From the NCBI RefSeq assembly GCF_011305995.1, contig NZ_CP049911.1, positions 1 through 64,000 on the forward strand: a stretch of DNA of 64,000 nucleotides, given 5' to 3'. Shown here in pieces: positions 9,948-20,108 of the stretch; positions within the stretch are counted from its first letter, which is position 1, and each line of letters opens with the position of its first letter. Source of the stretch: Diaphorobacter sp. HDW4A (GTDB lineage: Bacteria > Pseudomonadota > Gammaproteobacteria > Burkholderiales > Burkholderiaceae_C). Both the position numbers and the translations under genes were made by a program. The notes under the pieces were generated by a model. It was not told where the DNA came from. It worked only from the letters and a program-made list of their open reading frames with translations, and made no database searches.

Positions 9948-10853
9948 ATGAACAAGGAAATTGAACTGCTGCGTATCTTTCGAGTGGCGGCCGAAAGCAG
10001 CAGTTTTCGCGATGCGGCCGTCCGGCTCAGTACTTCCCCGCAAGGCGTTACACGCGCCATCCAGCAACTGGAGCAACACTACGGCGAGGTGTTGTTTCAT
10101 AGAAGCACGCGCCAGGTACGCATCAGTGCGTTTGGTGAAGGTTTGTTAGACCAGGTGCGCCCCGCATTGGAGCGGTTCGAGGAACTCTGGCGAGTTCCTG
10201 GGCGTGACGAACAGACATCCCTCTCTGGCACGGTTCGCATCACGGCACCGCTCAGCTTAGGCACCCTGGCGGTTCTGCCTGCACTGGAGCGCGTGGCCGC
10301 GCGTCATCCCGCAATCACACTGGATGTCCGTCTGTCCGATCGCATCAGCAATACGGTTGAAGAAGGGATTGACGTTGGCGTCAGGCTCGGATTTATGCGC
10401 GATAGCCGCTTCGTCGCGCGAAAGGCCGCCGACATGAAATTTCCAATCGTTGCCGCACCGCATTTGATTAGAAAAGTTGGCGTACCTGACACCATTGATG
10501 CCCTCAGCAGACTGCCGACCACTGCGTCTATGGATCTCAATACCGGCCGCCCCTGGCCTTGGTATTTCAAAGCGGGACGCCAGTGGACACCCATTGCTGC
10601 CGCAATCGTCGTCGACAATGCCGACATGGAATTGGGGGCGGCGTTGGCAGGCATCGCCTTTGCACAACTGCCAGACTACGTAGTCGCCCCATACATTGCC
10701 AGCGGAAAGCTCGTGCGCGTGCTGGAGAAAGAAGAATCTTCAGCATGGGGTTTGTACGTTTATCGGCCGCAGCGCGGCCCGGTCTCGGGAAGAGTTCGGG
10801 CGGTATTTGATGAAATGCTGGCTGCCGTTAAATCGTTGCCGGCATTGAGGTGA
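9948..10853 (+). CDS. LysR-family transcriptional regulator
   Basis: 301 residues from the ATG at 9948, which begins MNKEIELLRIFRVAAES, the normal start of the LysR winged helix-turn-helix. A longer in-frame reading from 9783 exists, but its extra 55 residues are not LysR-like and would cover the operator region. The helix-turn-helix spans about residues 18-45 (FRDAAVRLSTSPQGVTRAIQQLE), followed by the linker helix and a two-lobed effector domain (residues about 90-295) of the PBP-like type. It is transcribed away from frmA and is the obvious candidate regulator of the formaldehyde genes. The effector is unknown. Confidence 0.9.
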   Translation: MNKEIELLRIFRVAAESSSFRDAAVRLSTSPQGVTRAIQQLEQHYGEVLFHRSTRQVRISAFGEGLLDQVRPALERFEELWRVPGRDEQTSLSGTVRITAPLSLGTLAVLPALERVAARHPAITLDVRLSDRISNTVEEGIDVGVRLGFMRDSRFVARKAADMKFPIVAAPHLIRKVGVPDTIDALSRLPTTASMDLNTGRPWPWYFKAGRQWTPIAAAIVVDNADMELGAALAGIAFAQLPDYVVAPYIASGKLVRVLEKEESSAWGLYVYRPQRGPVSGRVRAVFDEMLAAVKSLPALR

Positions 10854-11014
10854 CACGCGACCAAGCGTCGTAGGGCATCAGCTTCGGAAAGCAAAGCACC
10901 GAGCCTTGGTGGCTCATTACGTATGCCCGAATTGTTAGTCGACCTTCTGCTCGCTTAAACTAGATGCAGATCGGTCGACCGTACAACTTAGTTGCTATTA
11001 AAGCCGGCTAAAGA

Positions 11015-12991
11015 TTAGATATAAATGAATTGCCGGTACAAAACATCCAATTGACTACGGATTTCTTCCACGTGTTGCTCGTCACCAGCGTCGGTAAATT
11101 CGAGTAGTAATTGTTCCTTGGCAGTGATTTGGTCGCAAAGGTCGGACAAACTCTTGCAGAAAGCCTCGGAGTGAACTGTGGGTTCCTCCGCATTCGTCTC
11201 TTTTCCTGCCAGCTTTCGCACAGAAGAGGTCGGAGAGATTCCGTTTTCTTCGTTAAAGGCAATTTGAAGTTCCCTGCGCCGATTTGTCTCATCAATTGCT
11301 TGCTGCATCGCAGGAGTCATCGCATCCGCATACAAGATCGCTTTTCCGTTCTCATTCCGGGCGACTCGGCCTATCATCTGAATGAGCGCCTGGGCCGACC
11401 TCAGGAAGCCCGCACGGTCCGCATCGAGAATGGCTACCAATGACGCCTCGGGGATATCCAGCCCCTCGCGCAAAAGGCTCACGCCGATCAGAACATCAAA
11501 CTCCCCAGCGCGCAGGCCATTGATGATTTCAACACGATCCTCCGCCTTGATGTCCGAATGCATGTAGCGCGCTCGGATTCCGCTGTCCGTCAAGAAATCC
11601 GTCAACTCTTCCGCGCCGACCTTTGTCAGCGTGGTCACGAGCACGCGGTCTTTTCTCTTCACGCACGTCGATATTTCGGCAAGCAGATCGTTCATGCGCC
11701 CGTCCGCCTTTCGCACCTCCACCTTGGGATCAAGCAGCCCTGTGGGCCGGATGATCTGCTCGACAACCCGGCCTTTCGATACCCTCAACTCGTATTCACC
11801 AGGAGTGGCCGAAACAAAGATGGTCTGTGGCTTGACCTTCTCGAATTCGCCAAAGTTCAATGGCCGGTTGTTCTTCGATGAAGGCAAACGGAACCCGTAA
11901 TCGATCAACGTATCCTTGCGTGCCTGATCCCCCCGGTACATTGCGGATATCTGCGGCACCATGACGTGGGATTCATCAACGAACAGGAGCCCGTCTTTCG
12001 GCAGGTAATCCAGCAAGGTGATCGGAGGCGCAGCCGAGTCCCGGTCACTGAAGTAGCAGGAATAATTCTCCATCCCCGAGCAGTAGCCAAGCTCCCGCAT
12101 CATCTCTACGTCGTTTGTGATCCGCTCGTACAGACGGTTGGCCTCGACCAAGCGATTGTCCCTGTTTAGTTGGGCAACGCGCTCTTCCATTTCAGCGAGA
12201 ATCTTCTCGGACGCGGATTCGATCTTGTTCGTAGGTGTCGCGAAAAGCGTCTTTGGAGAAACCAAGTAGTGGTCAATTTTCCCCAGTGTTTTACCCGTAA
12301 CAGGGTCTAGCCATTGAACAGACTCAACAGAGTCGTCCAGCAGTTCCACCCGAACCGCCCTGTGTTCTGAATCGGCAGGGAAAATATCAATCACCTCACC
12401 TCGAACTCGGAACGTTGCACGCTTGAGGGTGCGCTCAGTACGCTCATATTGCAGTAGAACCAGGCGACGAATCAGCTCCCGCTGATTTAGGTTGGCCCCA
12501 GGGGACAGAGCCATCTGCAGCGCTCGGTATGCATCTGGATCACCCAGGCCGTAGATTGAAGAAACCGAAGCAACGACAATCACGTCGCGGCGCTCAATCA
12601 AGGATTTGGTCGTGGATAGACGCAGACGCTCAAGATGATCATTGATCGCCGAGTCCTTTTGAATGAAGCGATCACTGCCCGGTATATAGACCTCGGGCTG
12701 GAAATAGTCATAGTAGGAAACAAAATACTCGACCGCATTTTCTGGGAAGAAATGCTTCATTTCACTATAAAGCTGCGCGGTCAATGTCTTGTTAGGAGCC
12801 AAGATCAATGTAGGCCGCTTCAGACGATGGATCACATTGGCCATCGTAAAGGTCTTGCCTGAGCCAGTGATCCCCTTCAGCGTTTGGTGTGTCGCACCTT
12901 CTTCTAGGTCAGATAGCAGGCGCGCTATCGCTTCTGGCTGGTCCCCCGCCGGCGTATAGTTGGAGTGCAGTATGAACATACCGGTTGACAT
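11015..12991 (-). CDS. uvrB: Excinuclease ABC subunit B, divergent
   Basis: 658-residue DNA-damage-verifying helicase of nucleotide excision repair. Walker [11 protein letters not shown] near residue 45, the beta-hairpin [21 protein letters not shown], Walker [13 protein letters not shown], helicase motif [21 protein letters not shown] with QMIGRVARN, and a C-terminal UvrC-binding helix pair can be read. Compared with housekeeping UvrB several near-invariant positions differ: [12 protein letters not shown] for GGMYKGDRSRK, and MIGRVARN for TIGRAARN. It therefore looks like a second, accessory UvrB. No SOS-type CTGT-N8-ACAG box was seen upstream. The short UvrA at 1-1900 may be its partner. 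Confidence 0.93.
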   Translation of the reverse strand: MSTGMFILHSNYTPAGDQPEAIARLLSDLEEGATHQTLKGITGSGKTFTMANVIHRLKRPTLILAPNKTLTAQLYSEMKHFFPENAVEYFVSYYDYFQPEVYIPGSDRFIQKDSAINDHLERLRLSTTKSLIERRDVIVVASVSSIYGLGDPDAYRALQMALSPGANLNQRELIRRLVLLQYERTERTLKRATFRVRGEVIDIFPADSEHRAVRVELLDDSVESVQWLDPVTGKTLGKIDHYLVSPKTLFATPTNKIESASEKILAEMEERVAQLNRDNRLVEANRLYERITNDVEMMRELGYCSGMENYSCYFSDRDSAAPPITLLDYLPKDGLLFVDESHVMVPQISAMYRGDQARKDTLIDYGFRLPSSKNNRPLNFGEFEKVKPQTIFVSATPGEYELRVSKGRVVEQIIRPTGLLDPKVEVRKADGRMNDLLAEISTCVKRKDRVLVTTLTKVGAEELTDFLTDSGIRARYMHSDIKAEDRVEIINGLRAGEFDVLIGVSLLREGLDIPEASLVAILDADRAGFLRSAQALIQMIGRVARNENGKAILYADAMTPAMQQAIDETNRRRELQIAFNEENGISPTSSVRKLAGKETNAEEPTVHSEAFCKSLSDLCDQITAKEQLLLEFTDAGDEQHVEEIRSQLDVLYRQFIYI

Positions 12992-13468
12992 GGAACATCT
13001 CCTAATTGAAGCACTTCAACTTGGCCTGATGCGTCAGCTATTTCAGAAGACCTATAGCAGTGCCAAACCGAGACGCGAATGGCGGTGATCCGGACGAGCC
13101 CCATGTGGGCCTAGGCGTCGCTCATGATAGCCCACACATGGGTCGATCTCCTAGTGCATCCTAGGAGTGCCACGACATTTGCGAGCAGCTTTCTGAGAGC
13201 TGTCTGTACCTGGGGCTGCATGCCTCATGAACCGTCGAGATCGAGCTGTGATTGGAGGCCCCGAGCTTGATGCGAAATGTGTGATGTACTTCCATTCACG
13301 ATACGTGCCTTCGGCCCTAAAGATGCACGATTTCGACATTCGACCACTTGCCAGCAAGGTACTCGGCCACAAGTCTCCGATGGCAGTGATGGGGCCTGTC
13401 TTCGCTGCAAAGCAGGCAACTATTGTTAAGTTTTTCTTTATCAATTGATTCAATTTTTCTGGAGGACA
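12992..13468. other. Intergenic region without a supported gene
   Basis: About 480 bases between uvrB and the IS256-type element. Short open frames occur on both strands (for example 13227-13448 on the plus strand), but none has a ribosome site or a recognisable domain. The stretch contains the uvrB promoter region and then DNA that could be an old gene remnant; I see no clear RNA gene. Confidence 0.4.
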
Positions 13469-14233
13469 GAGGGTGTGCAGAATTTTGTGTAAACGGACAA
13501 TCAACCGCCGGCGCAAGCCGGCCTGTCCGTAAGCACAATGAGCACCAAGAAACACGACGTACCCGAAGAACTGCTGTCTGGCCTGCTGGCCAACTACAAG
13601 AAGCCCGAAGACCTCATCGGCGAGAACGGCCTGCTCAAGCAGTTGACCAAGCTGCTGGTGGAGCGAGCCCTAGACGCCGAACTGACCGAGCATCTGGGCC
13701 ACGAACGCAACGAAGCGGTAGCCAACACCACTGGCAACACCCGCAATGGCAAGAGCAAGAAGACCCTCAAGGGCGATTTCGGCGAGTTGCCCATCGAGGT
13801 GCCACGTGACCGCCATGGCAGCTTCGAGCCCCAGCTCATCCCCAAGCACCAGACCCGCTGGGCCGGCTTCGACGACAAAATCATCTCGCTGTACGCCCGC
13901 GGCATGACGGTGCGCGAGATACAGGCCCACCTGGAGGAGATGTACGGCACCGAGGTCTCGCCCAGCCTGATTTCCTCGGTGACCGACGCCGTGGCCGATG
14001 AGGTCAAGACCTGGCAAGCCCGCCCGCTCGATGCAATCTACCCCATCGTCTATCTGGACTGCATCCATGTGAAGGTGCGCGAGGGCGCTGTGCGGGTCAA
14101 GGCGGTGTACTTGGCCATCGGCATCACCATGACGGGTGACAAGGAGGTGCTGGGCCTGTGGCTGGCGCAAACCGAGGGTGCCAAGTTCTGGCTGCAGGTC
14201 GTCACCGAACTTCGCAACCGGGGCGTGCAGGAC
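13468..14233 (+). mobile_element. IS256-family insertion sequence, right part missing
   Basis: The left end begins near 13468-13495 (GGGTGTGCAGAATTTTGTGT), a terminus style typical of IS256-group elements. A perfect hairpin (GCCGGC, loop GCAA, GCCGGC; 13507-13522) lies just upstream of the transposase start. The element is cut at 14233 by the terminal repeat of IS1071-type copy A. Its remaining third was not found elsewhere in the window. Confidence 0.75.
13538..14233 (+). pseudogene. IS256-family transposase, truncated
   Basis: The first about 232 codons of a mutator/IS256-type DDE transposase of normally about 400 residues. It begins [20 protein letters not shown] and includes the LTEHLGHE and [10 protein letters not shown] motifs. 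The first catalytic aspartate region [14 protein letters not shown] and the motif GVQD just before the break can be seen. The frame then runs into the inverted repeat of copy A and stops at 14260, so the second aspartate and the glutamate are missing. It cannot be active. Confidence 0.9.
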
Positions 14234-17200
14234 GGGGTCTCCTCGTTTTCAGTGCAATAAGTGACGGTACGAAAAGCTAGCACTGGCGCGGAGGTGGTGT
14301 TGGTAGATCGTTGATTTCATTGACTTTCCTGTTCACTTTCAAATCTGCGATTCGTGGCGTCAAACCGTGGTCGGTTTCATCCATTGGTGCCAGTTATCGA
14401 TGCATTTGGCCGCGAAGGCAGGATTTGGTCAGCATAGCGGTCAACCGGGAAGCGAAACACACCCCGCAAGTTGATGCTCTCCAGCCTGGTGGGCGCAATC
14501 TTCCCGATCAGTTCCGGTGGAATGACCTGGCGGCGGTTCGACCAGCGATCCAGGACCGCCTGCATCTGTGAGGTATTCCACGCCATCACGATGTTGGCCA
14601 TCAGGCTCAACGCATCGGCCACAGCCTGCATTTCATCGACACGTTTGGCCTGCGCCGGGCTGATCCGGCCGGTATAAATGGCGCGCTTGAGGGCGTTAAC
14701 AGCCTCGCCCCGATTGAGCACCCGGCGCAACTCGTTCCTGAAAGCGTCCTTGACAAAGTAGTCAGCCAAAAACGCCGTACGCAGCAACCGCCCCAATTGC
14801 ACGCCAGCCTCATAGATTGGATCGCCCTGGGCGGCAGAACCGAACCGCGCAAGAGCTGCCACCGCACTGGCATGTCCGCTCATGACCGAGGCTGCCAGGT
14901 GCACCAGACTATCCCAATGCTTTTCGATCAAAGCGACGTCGACATTGGCTTCGCACACCGCAGCGATTTCTGCGGGCACTTTGGTGCCGCGTGGCACAAA
15001 GAGGTGGCGCTGTTTGAGTTCCTTCAACCGCGGGCAAAGATCAAAACCAAGCAAACGGGCATGTGACATGGCAAAGTCGGTGTAGCCATGGGTATCCACA
15101 GCAAGCTGGCTGGTCTCCAGCTTTTCTTGGCGGATGACACCTTCAATGGCCACGCCCGCCTGGCGCTCATTGAGCACAAAGGGCTGCGCATGGAAGATGC
15201 CCCACCGGTCTTTTACATGGGAGTAGATTCCAATGGAAGGTGTGTTGCGCCGAGGATCAAGCCGGGCTTGCCACACCCGTTTGGTGGTCTCCATGGTCAT
15301 CATGTCAGAAGATGCCAAATCGGACCGCCCCCAGGTGGCGGCAATCGGGTGTCGCTGCATGAATTCCAGCACAGCCTGGCAGGCCTGGCTCAGACGCCGT
15401 TCGTCCCGCGCCCAGCGCATGGCCTGGCGAATGCTGGTGGCAGACAATTGCGGAATCATGCGCGCGCATTCGACCGCAGTCAGACTGGTGCCGTGGGCCA
15501 TGATGCCGGCATAGACCATCAGCAGCTCGTCGGTAGAGCGCGGCTCACGTCCGAGCATGATCCAGCTAAAGCGCACCTGGGCGTCAACGGCCAGAATCAC
15601 TTCCGGCAATTGAACCTCACCGATGCGGTGATCCAAAGCCGCGCGCAGCTTGGTCACTTCTGGGTCTTCGTCCTCTGCGGGCAATGGCGACAAATGGAGT
15701 TCATCATCCACGCGCAGTACGCCACTGCGGGCTGCAGCGGCCACCGCATCGACACCGGCAGTTACTCTGGCCAGCAAAGGCTTCAAGAAAGTGGCAGCCT
15801 TGCTGGGTAACGATAGACGGGCATAGTGTTTCTTGGACTCTGCCTGCCAACGCTCGTCCGTGAAGAACAAGCGCGCACGACCCCGAAAGCTCAGGCTGTG
15901 CTCAATCCAGACCGAGCCATTGCGCACCGCGCGGCGCAGGGCAAACAGGGTGGCCACCTCCAACGCCTGAAACGCCCGTTCCCGGTCTGGGCTGGAGATC
16001 GAAACCTGCCAGATCATTCCCAGACTTGGTGCCACCACTTCAACTGGCAGCTTTCTGGATCCTTTGAGATATAAAGCTTGCAGCTTGGCAAGGTACTCGA
16101 TGGCAGGATGCTCGCCGGTGGCCTGCCAGGGCAGCTTTGCAATGGCGACGAGCAACGACCGCACGGGGCGAATTCCATCAATCAATCCCTCGCGGACCAG
16201 GGAGGCCCTGCTCGGTGGTTTGCGTTTCTGGGTTTCGGTGATCAAGGCTTCAAGACGGGCACGCAACTCAGCATCTGGCACCGCACCTTGCGCGCTCAAG
16301 GCAACAAGTTCGCCGAGCAGCGTTTTGTACATTGCGGCCCAATTGACGGTAGCGGGGACATCGGCGGCAGCCTGACGCCACAGATCGGCGATCCGGCGCT
16401 GCACCATAAGGATCAACTGGTCTGTGGTGGTGAACAGGCAATACCGAAGAAAGCATGCGACCTCCACGGTGCGCGCTGGCTCTTTGATCTTGGCTCCGGC
16501 TGAGGGCGGCCTGGAGACAAGTCGGCGCGCGTAGCGGCGCAAGATGAGATCGGGGATGTCTGCCAGGTGCTTATGAACGTCCAGCGTGTAAAGCAGGTCG
16601 ATGCGCTCCAGTACCTCGCTGATTTGGCGGGTTGAGTGTTTCGCCGGTGCAGCCCATAGCCAACTCTGCTGGGTTTGTCCATCTGGGCGCAGCTCTGAAA
16701 CTGAGGCTCGCCAGCGATCAAGTGTTGCTGGATCAACGCTGGCGGCGATGGCGGTGCCTGTTTCAACTTCAAGCTGGGCAAGTGCCGCCGCAATCAGTGT
16801 CCGAATTGCCCGCTCGTGCACGATCACCAGCTTGTTCTTGTACAGCCATTGACGCGCCCGCACGAGTAGCTGATCGCGGTCGGCGCAGCGCGCCACTTCG
16901 TCGCGCAGTTCACGTACCAGTGAGCGGCGCTGGTGCTCGCTCATCCACTGGAATCCAAGGACCGTGCAGGCTACTTGTTGGTGATCGAATAGCGTGCGCC
17001 CGCGTTCATACATGGCTCTCAGCGAGGCGACTTCTGGTGCTGCAATGCCAAGCTCGTTGCCAAGGTGGCGCCACAAGGCTACTGGAATTACCCGAAAGGC
17101 ACCGAGCAAACGCCCACTCATGCGCAGGAAACCAATATGGAGCGCCAGACCAAGCTTGTGGGAATCACCTCGGCGTGCATTGATTGCGTCGCGCTCGGCA

Positions 17201-17437
17201 CCATCGAAGGTGAAAAATGCCTTCATCTCGAAGTCGCTGATATCGCGGGGGAGCCCACGCATCCCCAAAAACGTTGTGTGCCAACCCTGCATCGTGAACC
17301 TCAAAAGTGGGAGGCCACCATACCCGTTTACAAAGCGAACAGGAAAGTCAATGAAATCAACGGTCTACCCAGACCACCCCCGCGCCAGTGCTAGCTTTGC
17401 GTACCGTCACTTATTGCACTGAAAACGAGGAGACCCC
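14234..17437 (-). mobile_element. IS1071-type Tn3-family element, copy A (complete)
   Basis: 3204 bases bounded by long imperfect inverted repeats of about 110 bp that begin GGGGTCTCCTCGTTTTCAGT. It carries a single tnpA and no resolvase. That architecture, size and terminus match IS1071, the class II element that flanks catabolic genes in Comamonadaceae. The five bases outside the ends (aggac at the left, atgct at the right) do not match, so it is not a simple insertion. The left side is IS256 DNA and the right side is copy B. Confidence 0.88.
14377..17304 (-). CDS. tnpA: Tn3-family transposase (IS1071 type), full length
   Basis: 975 residues, the expected length for IS1071 TnpA. The N-terminal DUF4158-like region starts MRFTMQGWHTTFLGMRGLP. 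The C-terminal DDE domain shows the first aspartate in WGRSDLASSDMM, the second in AVDTHGYTDFAM and the glutamate in LNRGEAVNALKRA. It is the only IS1071-type transposase in this window with an uninterrupted catalytic triad, and so the likely source of transposase for the other copies in trans (inference). Confidence 0.95.
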   Translation of the reverse strand: MRFTMQGWHTTFLGMRGLPRDISDFEMKAFFTFDGAERDAINARRGDSHKLGLALHIGFLRMSGRLLGAFRVIPVALWRHLGNELGIAAPEVASLRAMYERGRTLFDHQQVACTVLGFQWMSEHQRRSLVRELRDEVARCADRDQLLVRARQWLYKNKLVIVHERAIRTLIAAALAQLEVETGTAIAASVDPATLDRWRASVSELRPDGQTQQSWLWAAPAKHSTRQISEVLERIDLLYTLDVHKHLADIPDLILRRYARRLVSRPPSAGAKIKEPARTVEVACFLRYCLFTTTDQLILMVQRRIADLWRQAAADVPATVNWAAMYKTLLGELVALSAQGAVPDAELRARLEALITETQKRKPPSRASLVREGLIDGIRPVRSLLVAIAKLPWQATGEHPAIEYLAKLQALYLKGSRKLPVEVVAPSLGMIWQVSISSPDRERAFQALEVATLFALRRAVRNGSVWIEHSLSFRGRARLFFTDERWQAESKKHYARLSLPSKAATFLKPLLARVTAGVDAVAAAARSGVLRVDDELHLSPLPAEDEDPEVTKLRAALDHRIGEVQLPEVILAVDAQVRFSWIMLGREPRSTDELLMVYAGIMAHGTSLTAVECARMIPQLSATSIRQAMRWARDERRLSQACQAVLEFMQRHPIAATWGRSDLASSDMMTMETTKRVWQARLDPRRNTPSIGIYSHVKDRWGIFHAQPFVLNERQAGVAIEGVIRQEKLETSQLAVDTHGYTDFAMSHARLLGFDLCPRLKELKQRHLFVPRGTKVPAEIAAVCEANVDVALIEKHWDSLVHLAASVMSGHASAVAALARFGSAAQGDPIYEAGVQLGRLLRTAFLADYFVKDAFRNELRRVLNRGEAVNALKRAIYTGRISPAQAKRVDEMQAVADALSLMANIVMAWNTSQMQAVLDRWSNRRQVIPPELIGKIAPTRLESINLRGVFRFPVDRYADQILPSRPNASITGTNG

Positions 17438-19311
17438 ATGCTGGTGGCAGACAACTGCGGAATCATGCGCGCGCATTCGATGGCTGTCAGACTGGTGCCG
17501 TGGGCCATGATGCCGGCATAGACCATCAGCAGTTCCGCTGTTGACCGTGGTTCACGGCCGAGCATGATCCAGCTGAAGCGCACCTGGGCGTCAACGGCCA
17601 GAATCACTTCAGGCAATTGCACTTCGCCGATGCGGTGATCCAAAGCCGCCCGTAGCTTGGTGACTTCGGGGTCTTCGTCTTCGGCGGGTAAAACTGAGAG
17701 GTGGAGTTCATCGTCGACGCGCAGTACGCCACTGCGTGCCGCCGCAGCCACAGCATCGACACCTGCAGTTACCTTGGCCAACAATGGCTTCAGAAAGGTG
17801 GCCGCCTTGCCGGGCAGCGACAGACGGGCATAGTGCTTCTTGGACTCGTCCTTCCAACGTTCGTCCGTGAAGAACAGGCGTGCACGGCCCCTAAAACTCA
17901 AGCTGTGCTCGATCCAGACCGATCCATTGCGCACCGCGCGGCGCAGGGCAAACAAGGTGGCAACCTCCAATGCCCGAAACGCCCGTTCCCGGTCTGGGCT
18001 GGATATGGCGGCTTGCCAGACCTTCCCCAGGCCTGGCGCGACAACGCCATCCGGCAACTTTCTGATGTTACTGGCGTAATAGGCGCTCAATTTCGTCAGG
18101 GCGTCGATGGTGGGATGCTCTCCGGTGGCTTGCCATGGAAGCTTTGCAATTGCCACAAGCAGTGAGCGTACGGGGCGAATGACATCAATCAATCCTTCGC
18201 GCACAAGGGAGGCCCGACTGGGTGGCTTGCGTTTCTGGGTTTCGATGACCAAGGCTTCAAGCCGTGCGCGCAGCTCGGCGTCCGGCACAGCGCCCTGGGC
18301 GCTCAAGGCCACGAGTTCGGCCAGTAGCGTTTTGTACATCGCCGCCCAGTTGACGGTGGCGGGGACCTCGGCAGCGGTCTGGCGCCACAGATCGGCAATC
18401 CGGCGCTGCACCATCAAAATCAACTGGTCCGTGGTGGTGAACAGGCAATACCGCAGAAAGCAGGCGACCTCCACGGTGCGCGCGGGTTCCTTGATCTTGG
18501 CGCCGGCAGACGGCGGCCGAGAGACTAGTCGGCGCGCGTAACGGCGCAAGATGAGATCGGGGATGTCGGTCAGGTGTTTATGAACGTCCAGCTCGTACAG
18601 CAGATCGATGCGTTCAAGTACCTCGCTGATTTGGCGGGTTGAGTGCTTGGCCGGCGCCGACCACAGCCAGCTTTGTTGGGTTTGTCCATCTGGGCGCAGC
18701 TCTGCAACCGAGGTTCGCCACCGATCAAGGGTTGCCGGATCGACGCTGGCGGCGATTGCAGCACCTGTCTCCGCTTCGAGCTGGGTGAGTGCGCTCGCAA
18801 TCAAAGTCCGGATGGCCCGCTCGTGCACGATCACCAGCTTATTCTTGTACAGCCATTGGCGGGCCCTCCCGAGCAGTTGATCGCGGTCGGCGCAACGGGC
18901 CACTTCGTCCCGCAGTTCACGCACCAGGGAGCGGCGTTGGTGCTCGCTCATCCACCGAAAACCAAGGGCCGTGCACGCTACTTGCTGGTGATCGAACAGT
19001 GTCTTCTCCCGCCCGTACAGCGTGCGCAGCGAAGCCACATCAGGGGTGGCAATGCCAAGTTCCTCGCTCAAGTGGCGCCACAGGGCGACGGGAACCACCC
19101 GAAAGGCATACAGCAGGCGGCCACTCATGCGCAAAAACCCGATATGCAGCGCCAGACCGAGCTTGTGGGCGTCACCCCGGCGCGCATTGATTGCCTCGCG
19201 CTCTGCACCATCGAAGGTGAAAAACGCCTTCATCTCGAAGTCACTGATATCGCGGGGCAGCTCACGCATCCCCAAAAACGTCGTTTGCCAGTCCTGCATC
19301 GTGAACCCCAT
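17438..19311 (-). pseudogene. Tn3-family transposase fragment (copy B)
   Basis: About 625 N-terminal codons of the B/C/D-type transposase, beginning MGFTMQDWQTTFLGMRELP and identical by eye to copy C over this length. It ends at ECARMIPQLSATS, before the catalytic SSD motif. The reading frame then enters the end of copy A (GSPRFQCNK) and stops at 17407. It has no catalytic residues and is inactive. Confidence 0.9.
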
Positions 19312-19444
19312 TAGTGGGAGGCCACGATACCCGTTTGAGAAGTGAACAGGAAAGCCAACAGAATCAACGATCTACCAACACCACCCCCGCGCCAGTGCTG
19401 GGTTTGCGTACCGCCAGTTATTGCACTGAAAACGAGGGGACCCC
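17438..19444 (-). mobile_element. IS1071-like element, copy B (truncated)
   Basis: The tnpA-start half of a second, diverged IS1071-like element. Its terminal repeat ends at 19444 (GAGGGGACCCC) and differs from copy A by GGGGTCCCC instead of GGGGTCTCC. The sequence is cut at 17438 by the end of copy A, and the tnpA 3' half and far terminus are absent. By eye its sequence is the same as the corresponding part of copies C and D, in inverted orientation to them. Confidence 0.88.
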
Positions 19445-19591
19445 AGCTATCACGATGTGGGCTTTTGTTTTTGTGGCCCCATCAGCCAAAGCCGGGGCAG
19501 TCAATGTCGGAACGAGTGGCGTAGAAGCCAGAGCCTGCAGCCAGCGCCTACGTGTCGAATTCGTGTGCGCAGCATACTGAGTGTTCGTCAT
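19445..19591 (-). pseudogene. Flavocytochrome-c sulfide dehydrogenase / SQR-like flavoprotein, N-terminal stub
   Basis: 49 codons remain. The ATG at 19591 follows a strong GAGGAG ribosome site. The product has a Tat-type signal (NSTRRRWLQALASTPLV) and the very start of an FAD-binding strand (TKAHIVIAG), matching the export signal plus first beta strand of FCSD/SoxF-type sulfide dehydrogenases. Copy B then replaces the rest of the gene. In the sulfide operon this enzyme would oxidise sulfide to persulfide or polysulfide in the periplasm, so its loss leaves the locus without its first step. Identification rests on a short segment plus operon context. Confidence 0.65.
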
Positions 19592-19674
19592 TTTTGTCTC
19601 CTCATTAGGGTGGTTGACGACAAAAGGGTTTGGCGCAAGCTCGAAGCTTGTCTGTGCCAAGCCAATTTAGGTTT

Positions 19675-19779
19675 TCAGGGTGAGGGCTCGTCGGCAATCA
19701 GGCTAGAAATGCCTTCACCAAATCGGATCTCAAAACGGTAGTCGGCCTGCTGTTCGAGCGAAACGGATACTGTGGTCAT
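19675..19779 (-). pseudogene. OsmC-family protein remnant
   Basis: A 34-codon frame beginning MTTVSVSLEQQADYRFEIRF and ending FGEGISSLIADEPSP before a stop. This matches the opening of OsmC-like proteins that continue with DEPPPLG and a catalytic cysteine region. The cysteine half is missing, probably through a deletion that joined it to the leader of the downstream flavoprotein gene. OsmC/OsmC-like proteins reduce organic peroxides and also act on persulfides, which fits the locus. Confidence 0.5.
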
Positions 19780-19863
19780 TTGGGTGATTTCGATAAGTTT
19801 GGGCGAATGTGCTCAAGGGGCATTCACCCTGATGGGCAGATCGGACTCAGCCCTCCTTACAAC

Positions 19864-20055
19864 TCACTTCTTCAGTGAGCAGGTGTTGAAGCCGAAGATG
19901 GCATAGGGTGGACACCAGCCGATCAGGCCAGTGAGTAAGGGCACGACACCCAGGTAGCCCCACATGCCGATGGTGTTGGTAGCCGCACCCGCAATCAAGG
20001 CCAGCCCGATGAGGATGCGCAATGTGCGATCAATGCCGCCGACGTTCTTGGTCAT
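19864..20055 (-). CDS. DUF2892 (YgaP-like transmembrane) protein
   Basis: 63 residues from the ATG at 20055. It opens MTKNVGGIDRTLRILIGLAL, the standard DUF2892 start, has two hydrophobic segments and ends with WCPPYAIFGFNTCSLKK, where the paired cysteine region is typical of the family. It equals the membrane tail found fused to rhodanese in YgaP. Such proteins accompany persulfide-handling genes, possibly passing sulfur species across the membrane. The gene follows the persulfide dioxygenase gene by 53 bases on the same strand. Confidence 0.88.
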   Translation of the reverse strand: MTKNVGGIDRTLRILIGLALIAGAATNTIGMWGYLGVVPLLTGLIGWCPPYAIFGFNTCSLKK

Positions 20056-20108
20056 GGTAATTCTCCAAAAGTAAAAATGGATGGCTAAATAGCCATGTGC
20101 GCACTTGA

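Noticed and set aside
13227..13448. Small plus-strand ORF between uvrB and IS256
   Set aside because: No family, no ribosome site, and it overlaps an equally open minus-strand frame; treated as non-coding.
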